A DNA stretch of 64,000 bases, taken from positions 409,111 to 473,110 of the forward strand of contig NZ_LT671675.1 in assembly GCF_900143685.1 (NCBI RefSeq), written 5' to 3'. This document shows, piece by piece, positions 27,683 to 35,145 of the stretch. The notes under the pieces were generated by a model, which searched no databases, was not told the origin of the DNA, and was given only the letters and a program-made list of their open reading frames with translations. This DNA comes from Parolsenella massiliensis (lineage in GTDB: Bacteria; Actinomycetota; Coriobacteriia; Coriobacteriales; Atopobiaceae). Position 1 is the first letter of the stretch, and every line of letters starts with the position of its first letter. The position numbers and the translations under genes were made by a program.

Positions 27683-27985
27683 GAAGGCTCCCCTCGCGCG
27701 CGGCCGCCCGCGTGGTTGCCACGCTGCGGCATTGTAGGCACATACACACTCAGAATACGGCAAAGCTCGCGATGATGCTTGGCATTTGGCTGAAGAAGGA
27801 GCCGATAGAATGAATGAAGCCGCCCCTGCCAGGACGGCTTCGGTTGTGCGGCCGTAAGGCCAAACACTCGACACTGTAACTGCGGGGCGCTCGCTTAACC
27901 ACAAGCGATAGGTGCGTCTCCGTGTCACTGCATATGATATCCGTTTTCTGGGCGTATCGATGGCGGATCGAGAGGGGAGCGGCAC
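27683..27985. other. Divergent intergenic region between pyrE and the TM1266-like gene
   Basis: The 303-bp stretch has no gene. It holds GAAGCCG (27816-27822)/CGGCTTC (27835-27841), a 7-bp stem with a 12-nt loop. I see no T run strong enough to call a terminator and no recognised riboswitch. Confidence 0.4.
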
Positions 27986-28240
27986 ATGACGAGGGTTGCG
28001 ATCATGGGCGTCATCGTGGAGGACATGGGCAGCGTCGAGGTGCTCAACGAGCTGCTTCACGAGTATGGCCGGCACATCATCGGGCGCATGGGCATCCCGT
28101 ATCGCGAGCGTGGCGTGAGCGTCATCTCGGTGGTGCTCGACGCGCCGCAGGACACCATTGCCGCACTGTCTGGCAAGGTGGGGGCGCTTCCCGGCGTGAG
28201 CGTGAAGACGCTCTACTCCAACGTTACGAGCGGGGAGTAG
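27986..28240 (+). CDS. TM1266-type iron-only hydrogenase system regulator
   Basis: This 84-residue ACT-like protein has the family core RVAIMGVIVEDMGSVEVLN, IGRMGIPY and GVSVISVVLDAP. TM1266 relatives lie near [FeFe]-hydrogenase maturation genes (hydE, hydF, hydG) and are thought to bind a small ligand, with no enzymatic activity. No hydrogenase or maturase is in this window, so it is separated from its usual partners or serves another system. It is convergent with the ABC transporter operon. Confidence 0.8.
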   Translation: MTRVAIMGVIVEDMGSVEVLNELLHEYGRHIIGRMGIPYRERGVSVISVVLDAPQDTIAALSGKVGALPGVSVKTLYSNVTSGE

Positions 28241-28268
28241 AGCGACCCATCGTGCCGCTGGGTCTCGT

Positions 28269-29060
28269 CTACCTGCTGTACCGTGCGAGGAACTCCCGCG
28301 TGCGCTGCTGCGTGGGGGCGCCAAACACCTGCTGCGGCGTGCCCTCTTCCACGATGGTGCCGCCGTCCATGAACACGACGCGCGTGGCCACCTCGCGGGC
28401 AAACTGCATCTCGTGGGTCACCACGATCATTGTCATGCCCTCCTCGGCCAGCTGGCGCATGACCTTGAGAACCTCGCCAGTAAGCTCAGGGTCAAGGGCG
28501 CTCGTAGGCTCGTCGAAGAACAGAATGTCGGGATTGAGGCACAGCGCTCGGGCGATGCTCGCGCGTTGCTGCTGGCCGCCGGAGAGCTGGCAGGGCACCT
28601 TGTCCTCGCAGCCCGCAAGTCCCATCTTGGCGAGCAAGGCCCGTGCCTGGGCCTCAACCTCTGCACGGGGCCGCTTCTGCACGGCGATGGGGGCGTCGCA
28701 CACGTTTCTCATCACGCTCATGTGCGGGAACAGGTTGTAGTTCTGGAACACGAGGCCAAAGCGGCTCTTGGCCTGCCGCAGCTGGTCCTTGCCCGCGTAG
28801 GTCACGGTGTCGTCCGCGCCCGTCTCGGCCACGGTGAGGTCGCCGAAGGCCACCGATCCCGCGTCGATGCGCTCGAGCGTGGTGGCGCACCTGAGCAGCG
28901 TCGACTTGCCACCGCCCGAGGGGCCGATGATGGCGACGACCTCGCCGGGTGCCACGTCAAGCGAGATGCCGCGCAGCACCTGCGTGCTGCCGAACGACTT
29001 GCTGACGTCTCGCATGGAGAAGACGGGGGTCTGGCCGCCCGCCTGTGCCTGTGTGCTCAT
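28269..29060 (-). CDS. Polar amino acid ABC transporter ATP-binding protein
   Basis: This 263-residue GlnQ/HisP-type ATPase has Walker [13 protein letters not shown], the Q loop [13 protein letters not shown], signature [15 protein letters not shown], Walker [13 protein letters not shown] and the switch histidine VVTHEM. It powers uptake by the membrane subunit encoded 9 bp upstream. It is the third and last gene of the operon starting at 30689. Confidence 0.93.
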   Translation of the reverse strand: MSTQAQAGGQTPVFSMRDVSKSFGSTQVLRGISLDVAPGEVVAIIGPSGGGKSTLLRCATTLERIDAGSVAFGDLTVAETGADDTVTYAGKDQLRQAKSRFGLVFQNYNLFPHMSVMRNVCDAPIAVQKRPRAEVEAQARALLAKMGLAGCEDKVPCQLSGGQQQRASIARALCLNPDILFFDEPTSALDPELTGEVLKVMRQLAEEGMTMIVVTHEMQFAREVATRVVFMDGGTIVEEGTPQQVFGAPTQQRTREFLARYSR

Positions 29061-29069
29061 CGCGCGCTC

Positions 29070-29723
29070 CTAGTCGTGGTAGTAGTCGAGCTTCTTCTCG
29101 ATGACGCCCAGCGCCAGCTCGACGATGAAGTTGAACACCCAGTACAGCACGGCCGCAATCGCGAACGGCGTCATGCTCACCTGCGAGGCCACGAGCGCCT
29201 TTGCCGTGGAGAACATCTCGGCCACGCCGATGGAGAACGCAAGCGACGTGTCCTTCACGAGCGTGATGACCTCGTTGCCCATGGAGGGCAGCACCTTCTT
29301 GACTACCTGCGGGAGCACGATGCGGAAGAACGTCTGCGTGCCCGAGTAGCCCAGGACCTCGGCCGCCTCGTACTGGCCGCGCGGCACCGACTGGATGCCC
29401 GAGCGGTAGATTTCTGCGAAGTAGGCCGCGTAGTTCACGATGAACGCCACGACGCAGGCCTGCCACTTGGACGCTGGCGTGAGCTCGATGCCGAGCACGT
29501 AGAACGGCGCGAAGTAGATGGCGAACATCTGCAGCATGAGCGGGGTGCCACGCAGCACCGAGATGAACGCCCGCGCGAGAAGCGACAGCGGGCGGAAGCG
29601 GCTCATGCGCGCCAGGGCGATGGGCACACCGAGCGGGATCGCGCCCACGAGCGTGAGGGCGAACAGGGCGAGCGTCGTGCCGAAGCCCGTGAGCAGCATT
29701 CCTGTCATCGTGGCGAGGTCCAC
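29070..29723 (-). CDS. Polar amino acid ABC transporter permease
   Basis: This 217-residue HisM/GlnP-type permease has about five helices and the coupling EAA loop QYEAAEVLGYSGTQTFFRIVLPQ. It starts at GTG 29723 after AAGGAGACC. Only one permease gene is present, so the membrane part would be a homodimer. It sits between the binding protein and the ATPase of the same operon. Confidence 0.92.
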   Translation of the reverse strand: MDLATMTGMLLTGFGTTLALFALTLVGAIPLGVPIALARMSRFRPLSLLARAFISVLRGTPLMLQMFAIYFAPFYVLGIELTPASKWQACVVAFIVNYAAYFAEIYRSGIQSVPRGQYEAAEVLGYSGTQTFFRIVLPQVVKKVLPSMGNEVITLVKDTSLAFSIGVAEMFSTAKALVASQVSMTPFAIAAVLYWVFNFIVELALGVIEKKLDYYHD

Positions 29724-29822
29724 GTGGGTCTCCTTGCTTGTTGCTTGTGGTGGGTCGCGGGCGCTATGCCCGCATGACAGGCGCGGACGGGAGGGGGCCG
29801 TCCGCGCCCGCCGGGGAGGGTG

Positions 29823-30689
29823 CTACTTGAGCAGCCAGTTGTCGTAGGAGATGCCGTAGCTGGCGTACTTGTCGCACAGGTCCTTGACGAAGCCGTCGGC
29901 GTCCATGGCCTTGAGCGTCTCGGTCACCTTGTCGGCGAGCTGCTGGGAGCCCTTCTTGAAGCCCACGGCGTAGTGCTCGCTGGAGAGGGCCTCGTCGAGT
30001 TGGACGTAGGCGTCGGGCTTGGCGGCGAGCTGGTACTGCGAGATGGACAGGTCGCAGGCCACGGCGTCGACGGCACCGCTCTCGAGCTGCATGAACGCGG
30101 TGTTGTAGTCGCCGATCGTCTCGAGCGAGGCGAACGTGGCGGCCAGGTCTGCCTTGTCGCCCTGCAGCACCTCGAGCGCCGCGGAGTCGGTCTGGGTGAT
30201 GACGGCCTTGCCGGCGAGATCCGCGAGGCTCGCGATGCCGGAGCTCTTCTTCACGACGACGACCTGACCGTTGAGCATGTAGGGCTCAGAGAACGTGTAG
30301 CTGTCCTCGCGGCCCTCCATGGTGAAGCCGTTCCAGATGCAGGTGATGGCGCCAGAGTTCAGCAGCGTGTCCTTGGCGTCCCAGTCGATGGGCTCGAGCT
30401 GGATGTCCCAGGAGTTGCGCTTGGCAACCTCGGCAGCGAGGTCGAGGTCGAAGCCGGTGAACTGGCCGTCATCGCCCACGAAGCCGTAGGGCGGGTAGGC
30501 CTGGTCGAAGCCCACGGTGAGCTGCGTGATGTTGGCGGAGTCATCCGCGGCCGCGCCCGTGCTTGCGGCGGCGGTGGTTGCGGCGCTTGTGCCGGTGCCC
30601 CCGCAGCCCACGAGGCCGAGGCCGCAGACGGCGGCGAGGCCGCCGGCGAGGGAGAGGAACTGACGACGAGACATGCTGTTGGCGCTCAT
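29823..30689 (-). CDS. Amino acid ABC transporter substrate-binding lipoprotein (Tat signal)
   Basis: This 288-residue family 3 binding protein has a twin-arginine signal MSRRQFLSLAGG and lipobox LVGCGG, so it is probably folded before export and lipid-anchored. The mature part has the usual two-lobe opening (TVGFDQAYPPYGFVGDDGQF, GFDLDLAAEVAKR). The ligand is probably a polar or charged amino acid but cannot be read. ATG 30689 follows AGGAGGATCC. It leads the operon and lies behind the double palindrome at 30732-30780. Confidence 0.92.
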   Translation of the reverse strand: MSANSMSRRQFLSLAGGLAAVCGLGLVGCGGTGTSAATTAAASTGAAADDSANITQLTVGFDQAYPPYGFVGDDGQFTGFDLDLAAEVAKRNSWDIQLEPIDWDAKDTLLNSGAITCIWNGFTMEGREDSYTFSEPYMLNGQVVVVKKSSGIASLADLAGKAVITQTDSAALEVLQGDKADLAATFASLETIGDYNTAFMQLESGAVDAVACDLSISQYQLAAKPDAYVQLDEALSSEHYAVGFKKGSQQLADKVTETLKAMDADGFVKDLCDKYASYGISYDNWLLK

Positions 30690-30731
30690 GGGATCCTCCT
30701 TGCGTGCGGAACGGCCGTGTGGCCTCTCGCG

Positions 30732-30780
30732 CACTTTAGTTTGCTAAAGTCGTTGACGTGTACTTTAGCAAACTAAAGTG
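30732..30780. promoter_or_regulatory. Double palindromic operator of the amino acid ABC operon
   Basis: CACTTTAGTTTGCTAAAGT (30732-30750) and its exact reverse complement (30762-30780) are 19-bp arms around 11 bp. Each arm is itself a dyad, ACTTTAG-N4-CTAAAGT, so there are two operators with centres 29 bp apart. They lie 43-91 bp upstream of the binding-protein ATG, over the expected promoter. The regulator is unknown. Confidence 0.8.
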
Positions 30781-30844
30781 GCGAGTGCAAAGTGCGACAC
30801 AAAGATGAAACGTTTGCGGATGCGAATCGCGGGCTCGCGCGGTT

Positions 30845-30938
30845 GTCCTTTATTTTCAGCTTCGTTGCATTTCTCGCCTCTCGTTGGCGCTTTGGGCAAC
30901 GAAGCGGCTGTAATGCATGGAACCTGAAAATAAAGGAC
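30845..30938. repeat. 94-bp hairpin element, copy A
   Basis: GTCCTTTATTTTCAG (30845-30859) pairs perfectly with CTGAAAATAAAGGAC (30924-30938). Inside, CTTCGTTGC (30860-30868) pairs with GCAACGAAG (30896-30904). It resembles copy B at 32047 in length, termini and internal GCATT, and the two flank the endonuclease-like gene. Confidence 0.8.
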
Positions 30939-31047
30939 ATTAACTGGCGCCGCGGGCGTCCGAGGTGAGAAGCGCCGTCCCCCGATTTTGTGTCTCTACC
31001 GTGCACGGGCGCTGCCATACTGCTCCCACGCCGCGGAAGGGAGCGCC

Positions 31048-32025
31048 ATGATCACGCCCGTTGCCTTGAGCCATAGAACCGCCTGGCTCTATCACCATTC
31101 GGCGGGCCGCGAGGTCGTGCGTCGGCGCGTGGATAGCTATGGGACGTGGGACGAGGGTCTGGGCGAGAGGGGCGTTGCCGTTCGCGTCAGAAGGTTTCTC
31201 CTCGATTGCGGCGTCCCTGAGCACGAGCTTGGCGCGCTGGACGTCCTCTCGTCTCGGACGTACGAGCGTGGAACGGGCGCGGACTTTCGCTTTCATGTGC
31301 TGGGCGGGAGGTCGTGGGAGGGACTCCTCGCCCATGCGGCGCCCGACGTCTACGTGGCCGACGAGCCGCTTTGCCTTGTCCAGGCGGCCACGTGGATGAG
31401 CGAGCTGGAGCTTCTCGAGTACGCGTTTGAGCTGCTCGGGGACTACGAACAGGTCCTGGGCGAGAACGGCTGGACGTATGTCGAGCGCCCACGGCGGCAC
31501 ACGGAGAGGTCGCTGGCCATCGCCCTCGATGGGCTGGCGGGCGTCCGCGGCGTGGCCATGGCGCGTCGTGCGCTGAGCAGGGCGTGCGAGGGCTCGAGGT
31601 CCCCGATGGAGACGGCGTTGGCGATGATGGTCGTGGCGCCGCGCTCGCTTGGTGGCCTGGGGTATTCCGGGGCCGTCATGAACGAGCGCGTCGACGTGCC
31701 TCGTGAGCTGCGTAGGCATTACTCGTCGCCCTACTTTGAGCTCGATGTGTTTGCGACGCGTCACAATGCGGGCCTCGAGTACGACGGCGACGAGCACGCG
31801 AGCCTCGGGCGCCGTACGCACGACGTCGACCGGGCGAGCGCGTTGGGTGACATGGGCTACGAGGTGCGCAACGTGACGGCGCGGCACTTCTCGCGCCAGC
31901 TCGAGCTGCATCGGGTGCTTGCGTGGTTTGCCGATCGTCTCGGGCTGCACATCGACATGGACGCAGACTTCCAGCGCAGGCAGAACGCCTTGCGGGAGTT
32001 TGCCATCCGCAGGTGGCGGAGGTAG
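31048..32025 (+). CDS. DUF559/Vsr-like endonuclease-fold protein
   Basis: In this 325-residue protein the C-terminal 110 residues fit the PD-(D/E)XK fold of DUF559/Vsr-like nucleases: SPYFELDVFATRHNAGLEYDG carries the D and E, followed by DEHASLGRRTHDVDRASAL and MGYEVRNVTARHF. The N-terminal 200 residues (AWLYHHSAGREVVRRRV, DVLSSRTYERGTG, APDVYVADEPLCLVQAA) resemble the promoter-binding halves of AbiEi-like proteins, with weak confidence. Such genes are multicopy in Coriobacteriia and their role is unknown; defence, repair or mobile-element function are all possible. ATG 31048 follows GGAAGGGAG. It is bracketed by two 94-bp hairpin elements. Confidence 0.65.
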   Translation: MITPVALSHRTAWLYHHSAGREVVRRRVDSYGTWDEGLGERGVAVRVRRFLLDCGVPEHELGALDVLSSRTYERGTGADFRFHVLGGRSWEGLLAHAAPDVYVADEPLCLVQAATWMSELELLEYAFELLGDYEQVLGENGWTYVERPRRHTERSLAIALDGLAGVRGVAMARRALSRACEGSRSPMETALAMMVVAPRSLGGLGYSGAVMNERVDVPRELRRHYSSPYFELDVFATRHNAGLEYDGDEHASLGRRTHDVDRASALGDMGYEVRNVTARHFSRQLELHRVLAWFADRLGLHIDMDADFQRRQNALREFAIRRWRR

Positions 32026-32046
32026 GCGCGTGCTGTTCTCGCACTT

Positions 32047-32140
32047 GTCCGCTATTTTCAGAAGTTTCGCATTGCGTGCGCTCCACGGCCAAAATCGGCG
32101 GTGGGATGCGCGAAGTGCGAAGTTTCTGAAACTAAGGGAC
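32047..32140. repeat. 94-bp hairpin element, copy B
   Basis: The left arm 32047-32071 (GTCCGCTATTTTCAG onward) pairs with the right arm 32116-32140 (ending CTGAAACTAAGGGAC) with about five mismatches over 25 bases. Copy A has the same length, the same GTCC/GGAC ends and the same TATTTTCAG and GCATT words. It starts 21 bp after the endonuclease-like gene. Confidence 0.75.
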
Positions 32141-32236
32141 GCGCGGGGCGCCGCAACGCGGTCGTGTCGGGCGTCGCGCCGGGCATCCGTACGGGGCACC
32201 GGCCGCCGCGTAATAAGCTGTTAATAAAATAAGGGA

Positions 32237-32264
32237 TTGACATCGCCGCGCGTGACGCGAGAAT
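32237..32264 (+). promoter_or_regulatory. Promoter of the leader/hydratase transcript
   Basis: A consensus TTGACA (32237-32242), 16 bp, then GAGAAT (32259-32264). It would start a transcript near 32271 with a leader of about 270 nt before the hydratase gene. No competing gene lies between. Confidence 0.55.
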
Positions 32265-32321
32265 GGATGGCACCCAAAAGAGGGGAGCCCGCGCGAGGCG
32301 GGCGCAACGAGAGGAAACGTC

Positions 32322-32366
32322 ATGTTCAACCCGCAAGATCGAATTATTACCAGCATTATTCGCTAG
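32322..32366 (+). CDS. 14-codon leader peptide
   Basis: ATG 32322 after GAGAGGAAACGTC encodes MFNPQDRIITSIIR and stops at TAG. Four of fourteen codons are isoleucine ATT, in two pairs flanked by arginine codons. Two hairpins and a strong intrinsic terminator follow within 85 bases, all upstream of the hydratase gene. This is the layout of a translation-dependent attenuator. Whether it senses isoleucine, another metabolite bound by the nascent peptide, or general translation cannot be read from the sequence. Confidence 0.6.
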   Translation: MFNPQDRIITSIIR

Positions 32367-32385
32367 GGCGGGTTGCCATACATTG

Positions 32386-32409
32386 GCTGCCCGTCCGATG
32401 ACGGGCAGC
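32386..32409 (+). promoter_or_regulatory. Leader hairpin with an alternative pairing
   Basis: GCTGCCCGTC (32386-32395) pairs perfectly with GACGGGCAGC (32400-32409) around CGAT. Its left arm can instead pair with CGGGTTGCC (32369-32377), which lies just after the leader-peptide stop, with one mismatch and one wobble. The two structures exclude each other. Confidence 0.55.
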
Positions 32410-32420
32410 GCTGGTACGTG

Positions 32421-32451
32421 CCGGTTGCTGTCAGACAGCGACCGGTTTTTT
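32421..32451 (+). terminator. Intrinsic terminator inside the leader
   Basis: CCGGTTGCTGT and ACAGCGACCGG form an 11-bp stem with a 3-nt loop and six T directly after. It lies 93 bp upstream of the hydratase ATG and downstream of the promoter, so it should act as a conditional stop. Confidence 0.85.
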
Positions 32452-32543
32452 GTTGAGCCGGGACTGCCCGTCGAGAAGCGAATGATGCGAGCGGCCGCAC
32501 GCCGCACTTCCACGACCACGCTTACTCGATAAGGAGACCCACC

Positions 32544-33353
32544 ATGTCCAACGTCACGCTCAACTGCCGTCAGCAGGCTCTCGCCGAAGCCCTCTACCAG
32601 GCCTATCGCAACAACTTCTATGGTCTGGAGAACACGCCGCTCGCCATGGCCGACTGGGAGGGCGTCGTCACCGACGACGACACCGCCTACGCCGTGCAGG
32701 ACGCCGTCATGGCCAAGAAGCTCGGGCCCGTCGCGGGCTACAAGGTCTCGCTCACGAGCAAGGAGACCCAGGACATGTTCGACTCCGACTGCCCGCTCTA
32801 CGGCGCGCAGGTGGCCGAGCGCTTTGTACCCGCGCCCGCTACGGTCGAGCTCGCGCACCTCAACGAGCCGCTGCTCGAGTGCGAGCTGTGCTTCACGGCT
32901 AAGGTCGACCTCGACGCCTCGATGACGCTCGAGGAGCTGCTTTCCAACTGCACCGTGGCCGCCGACATGGAGGTGCCCGACTCCCGCTTTGCGAGCTGGT
33001 TCCCCACGCTGTCCAAGTACCTCGTCATGAGCGACTGCGCCGTGGGTGGCTATGTGGTCTACGGCACGCCGGTCGACGGCTCCGAGCTCACGGTCGAGGG
33101 CATGGCCGGCTACACCGGCACGTGCTACCATGACGGCGAGCTTGTGAAGCAGGGCGCCACCTCAGAGATCCTCGGCAACCCCGTGAACTCGCTGCAGTGG
33201 CTCGTGGGCAAGCTCGCCAGTCAGGGCAAGCGCTTCTCCCGCGGCATGCACGCCTCGGTGGGCACCGTGTTCGTGCCGCCCGCGCTCACTGCCGGCACCT
33301 GGCGCGTCGAGTTCGACGGCCCGTTTGGCGCAGTGGAGCTCACGGTGAAGTAG
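32544..33353 (+). CDS. 2-keto-4-pentenoate hydratase (MhpD) family protein
   Basis: This 269-residue member of the fumarylacetoacetase/hydratase superfamily has GPVAGYKVSLTSKE near the N terminus, the metal-binding ECELCFTAK, and the C-terminal NSLQWLVGKLASQGK. Relatives hydrate 2-hydroxypentadienoate in meta-cleavage of aromatics or decarboxylate related keto acids. The natural substrate here is unknown. AAGGAGACCCACC precedes ATG. It lies behind the attenuator-like leader and 312 bp before the molybdenum hydroxylase genes, with a terminator between, so it is probably its own transcript. Confidence 0.8.
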   Translation: MSNVTLNCRQQALAEALYQAYRNNFYGLENTPLAMADWEGVVTDDDTAYAVQDAVMAKKLGPVAGYKVSLTSKETQDMFDSDCPLYGAQVAERFVPAPATVELAHLNEPLLECELCFTAKVDLDASMTLEELLSNCTVAADMEVPDSRFASWFPTLSKYLVMSDCAVGGYVVYGTPVDGSELTVEGMAGYTGTCYHDGELVKQGATSEILGNPVNSLQWLVGKLASQGKRFSRGMHASVGTVFVPPALTAGTWRVEFDGPFGAVELTVK

Positions 33354-33665
33354 CCAGGGCGTGCCGCGACGTACGCGCGCGGCGGGCGTCGGATGGCGGG
33401 GCGCTGCGGTCCCGCCGGGCGAGGCCCGCGCGCGAGTGGCGGCGCGTGGCGTCGTTATCGCACAAATAGGACAACGAATTGTGGCCCAGAAGCTGTGGAA
33501 TTAGACGCGCAGGTATCGCGTACCTGCGCGTTTTGCTTTAGGATTCATGTGTAATCCCAACCTTGAGATGCGCGGCCCCAGTGATGGGTCCTTGACGCGC
33601 GGCGGATTCACGCCCGCGCGTCGGCTGGTTCGGCGCTGCCGGATACGCGCGAGCGAAGGAGAGAC
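33354..33665. other. 312-bp intergenic region with terminator
   Basis: No gene is seen. It contains the hydratase terminator at 33505-33534 and, after it, about 130 bp that must hold the promoter of the molybdenum hydroxylase operon. I cannot place clear -35 and -10 boxes. Confidence 0.5.
33505..33534 (+). terminator. Intrinsic terminator after the hydratase gene
   Basis: ACGCGCAGGTA (33505-33515) pairs with TACCTGCGCGT (33521-33531), 11 bp with a 5-nt loop, then TTTTGCTTT. Confidence 0.85.
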
Positions 33666-34601
33666 GTGCTTCAGTTCAAGAACTACGCCCGCCCCGAGAC
33701 GGTCGAGGAGGCGTACGAGCTTCTCCGCAAGGGGCGCATGAACCGAGTCCTGGGCGGCGGCGTGTGGCTGCGCCTCCAGGAGCGTCGCATTTCGACCGTC
33801 ATCGACCTGTCCGCCTGCGGGCTCGACAAGATCGAGGAGACCGAGGACAGCTTCGTCATCGGCTCCATGGTCACACTCCACCAGCTGGAGACCCACGCCG
33901 CGTTCAACGACGCCACGTGCCACGTGTTCGAGCACGCCGTGCGAGACATCGTGGGCACCCAGATGCGCAACTGCGCCACGGTGGGCGGCAGCGTGTTTGG
34001 CCGCTTTGGCTTCTCGGACGTGCTCACGGCCCTGCTCGCGCTCGACTGCGAGGTCGAGCTCGCGGGTGCGGGCATCGTGAGCCTGGCGACGTTCGTCAAC
34101 ATGCCCTACGAGCGAGACGTCCTGGCCCACGTCATCGTGCACAAGCACGACTACGCCGCGAACTTCCAGGCCGTGCGCCGTTCCGCCACGGACTTCCCCG
34201 TGCTCAACGTCTGCGCCGCGCGCTGGGACGGCTGGCACGTGGCCGTGGGCGCCCGTCCCACCCGCGCCCGCCTGCTCGAGGGCGAGCGCCTTTCGCTTCC
34301 CGCCGAGTTCACGCCCGAGCAGCTCGACGCCGCGTGCGAGCGCCTCTCCGAGCTGCCCATGGGCTCCAACATGCGAGGGTCCGAGCGCTACCGTCGCCAC
34401 CTCGCGTGCGAGCTGGGACGCCGCGTCATCTGCCAGGCCGCGGGCCTCGAGCCGCCCACGCCCGATCCCGTGGCGCCTGCCCCCCGCACCGTCTGCGCTG
34501 GCCACGCTGCCGAGCCTGCCGTCGCCGCGCCCGCCCGCGACGCCGCGCACGACCCCGCACCCACCCAGGCCCCGAAGGGAGGCGACCCCGCATGCTCGTA
34601 A
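33666..34601 (+). CDS. Molybdenum hydroxylase, FAD-binding subunit
   Basis: This 311-residue CoxM/XdhB-type subunit carries FAD in the xanthine dehydrogenase family. It shows VLGGGVWLRL for pyrophosphate binding and NCATVGGSVFGRFGFSD, the second FAD loop, then the CO-dehydrogenase-flavoprotein C-terminal domain (SATDFPVLNVCAA). The Pro/Ala-rich last 50 residues are low complexity. GTG 33666 follows GAAGGAGAGAC. The stop overlaps the next start by 10 bases. Electrons would pass from the Mo site through the iron-sulfur subunit to this FAD. Confidence 0.88.
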   Translation: MLQFKNYARPETVEEAYELLRKGRMNRVLGGGVWLRLQERRISTVIDLSACGLDKIEETEDSFVIGSMVTLHQLETHAAFNDATCHVFEHAVRDIVGTQMRNCATVGGSVFGRFGFSDVLTALLALDCEVELAGAGIVSLATFVNMPYERDVLAHVIVHKHDYAANFQAVRRSATDFPVLNVCAARWDGWHVAVGARPTRARLLEGERLSLPAEFTPEQLDAACERLSELPMGSNMRGSERYRRHLACELGRRVICQAAGLEPPTPDPVAPAPRTVCAGHAAEPAVAAPARDAAHDPAPTQAPKGGDPACS

Positions 34602-35143
34602 GCTTCTTCATCAACGACGAGTACGTCTCGGCAGACGTCCGTCCCGACATGCGCCTGCTCGACTTCCTGCGTCTGCGCGGCCTCAAGAGCGTCAAGTGCG
34701 GCTGCGAGACCACGAACTGCGGCCTGTGCACCGTATGGCTCGATGGCACCCCCGTGCTGTCGTGCGCTCAGCTCATGTGCCGCATGGGCGGCCGCTATGT
34801 CACGACGCTCGAGGGCGTCGTGGACGAGTCAGCCGAGTTCGCCAAGTGCATGGCCGAGGAGGGCGCCGAGCAGTGCGGCTTCTGCTCGCCCGGTCTCATC
34901 ATGAACGTGCTCGCGCTCAAGCGTGACTGCCCAGAGGCCACCGACGAGCAGATTCGCCGCGCACTGTCGGGCAACCTCTGCCGCTGCACGGGCTACGCGA
35001 GCCAGATGCGTGCCGTGCGCCGCTTCCTGGGCCGCGAGTCCGTGGCCGATGGCACCGTGGCGCACGCCTCCGTGGCATCCGTGACCGCCCCTGGCGACGC
35101 GTTCTCCGCCGCCCGTGACGCCCAGACGCGCGAGGAGGCGTAA
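34592..35143 (+). CDS. Molybdenum hydroxylase, 2Fe-2S subunit
   Basis: This 183-residue CoxS/XdhC-type subunit has a plant-type ferredoxin cluster motif CGCETTNCGLC with a fourth cysteine after about eleven residues. The helical second-cluster motifs CGFCSPG and CRCTGY follow, all intact. ATG 34592 follows GGGAGG and overlaps the FAD-subunit gene by 10 bases. The C-terminal 35 residues are Ala-rich and likely disordered. Confidence 0.92.
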   Translation: MLVSFFINDEYVSADVRPDMRLLDFLRLRGLKSVKCGCETTNCGLCTVWLDGTPVLSCAQLMCRMGGRYVTTLEGVVDESAEFAKCMAEEGAEQCGFCSPGLIMNVLALKRDCPEATDEQIRRALSGNLCRCTGYASQMRAVRRFLGRESVADGTVAHASVASVTAPGDAFSAARDAQTREEA

Positions 35144-35145
35144 GC

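Larger units (their letters stand above)
30690..31047. other. 358-bp regulatory region with operator and hairpin element
   Basis: The gap between the divergent binding-protein and endonuclease-like genes holds the double palindrome (30732-30780) and the 94-bp hairpin element (30845-30938), both listed separately. I see no gene. Confidence 0.6.

Noticed and set aside
27816-27841. 7-bp hairpin upstream of pyrE as a terminator or riboswitch
   Set aside because: The T run is interrupted on both strands, and no conserved riboswitch core or upstream transcript that needs terminating is visible.
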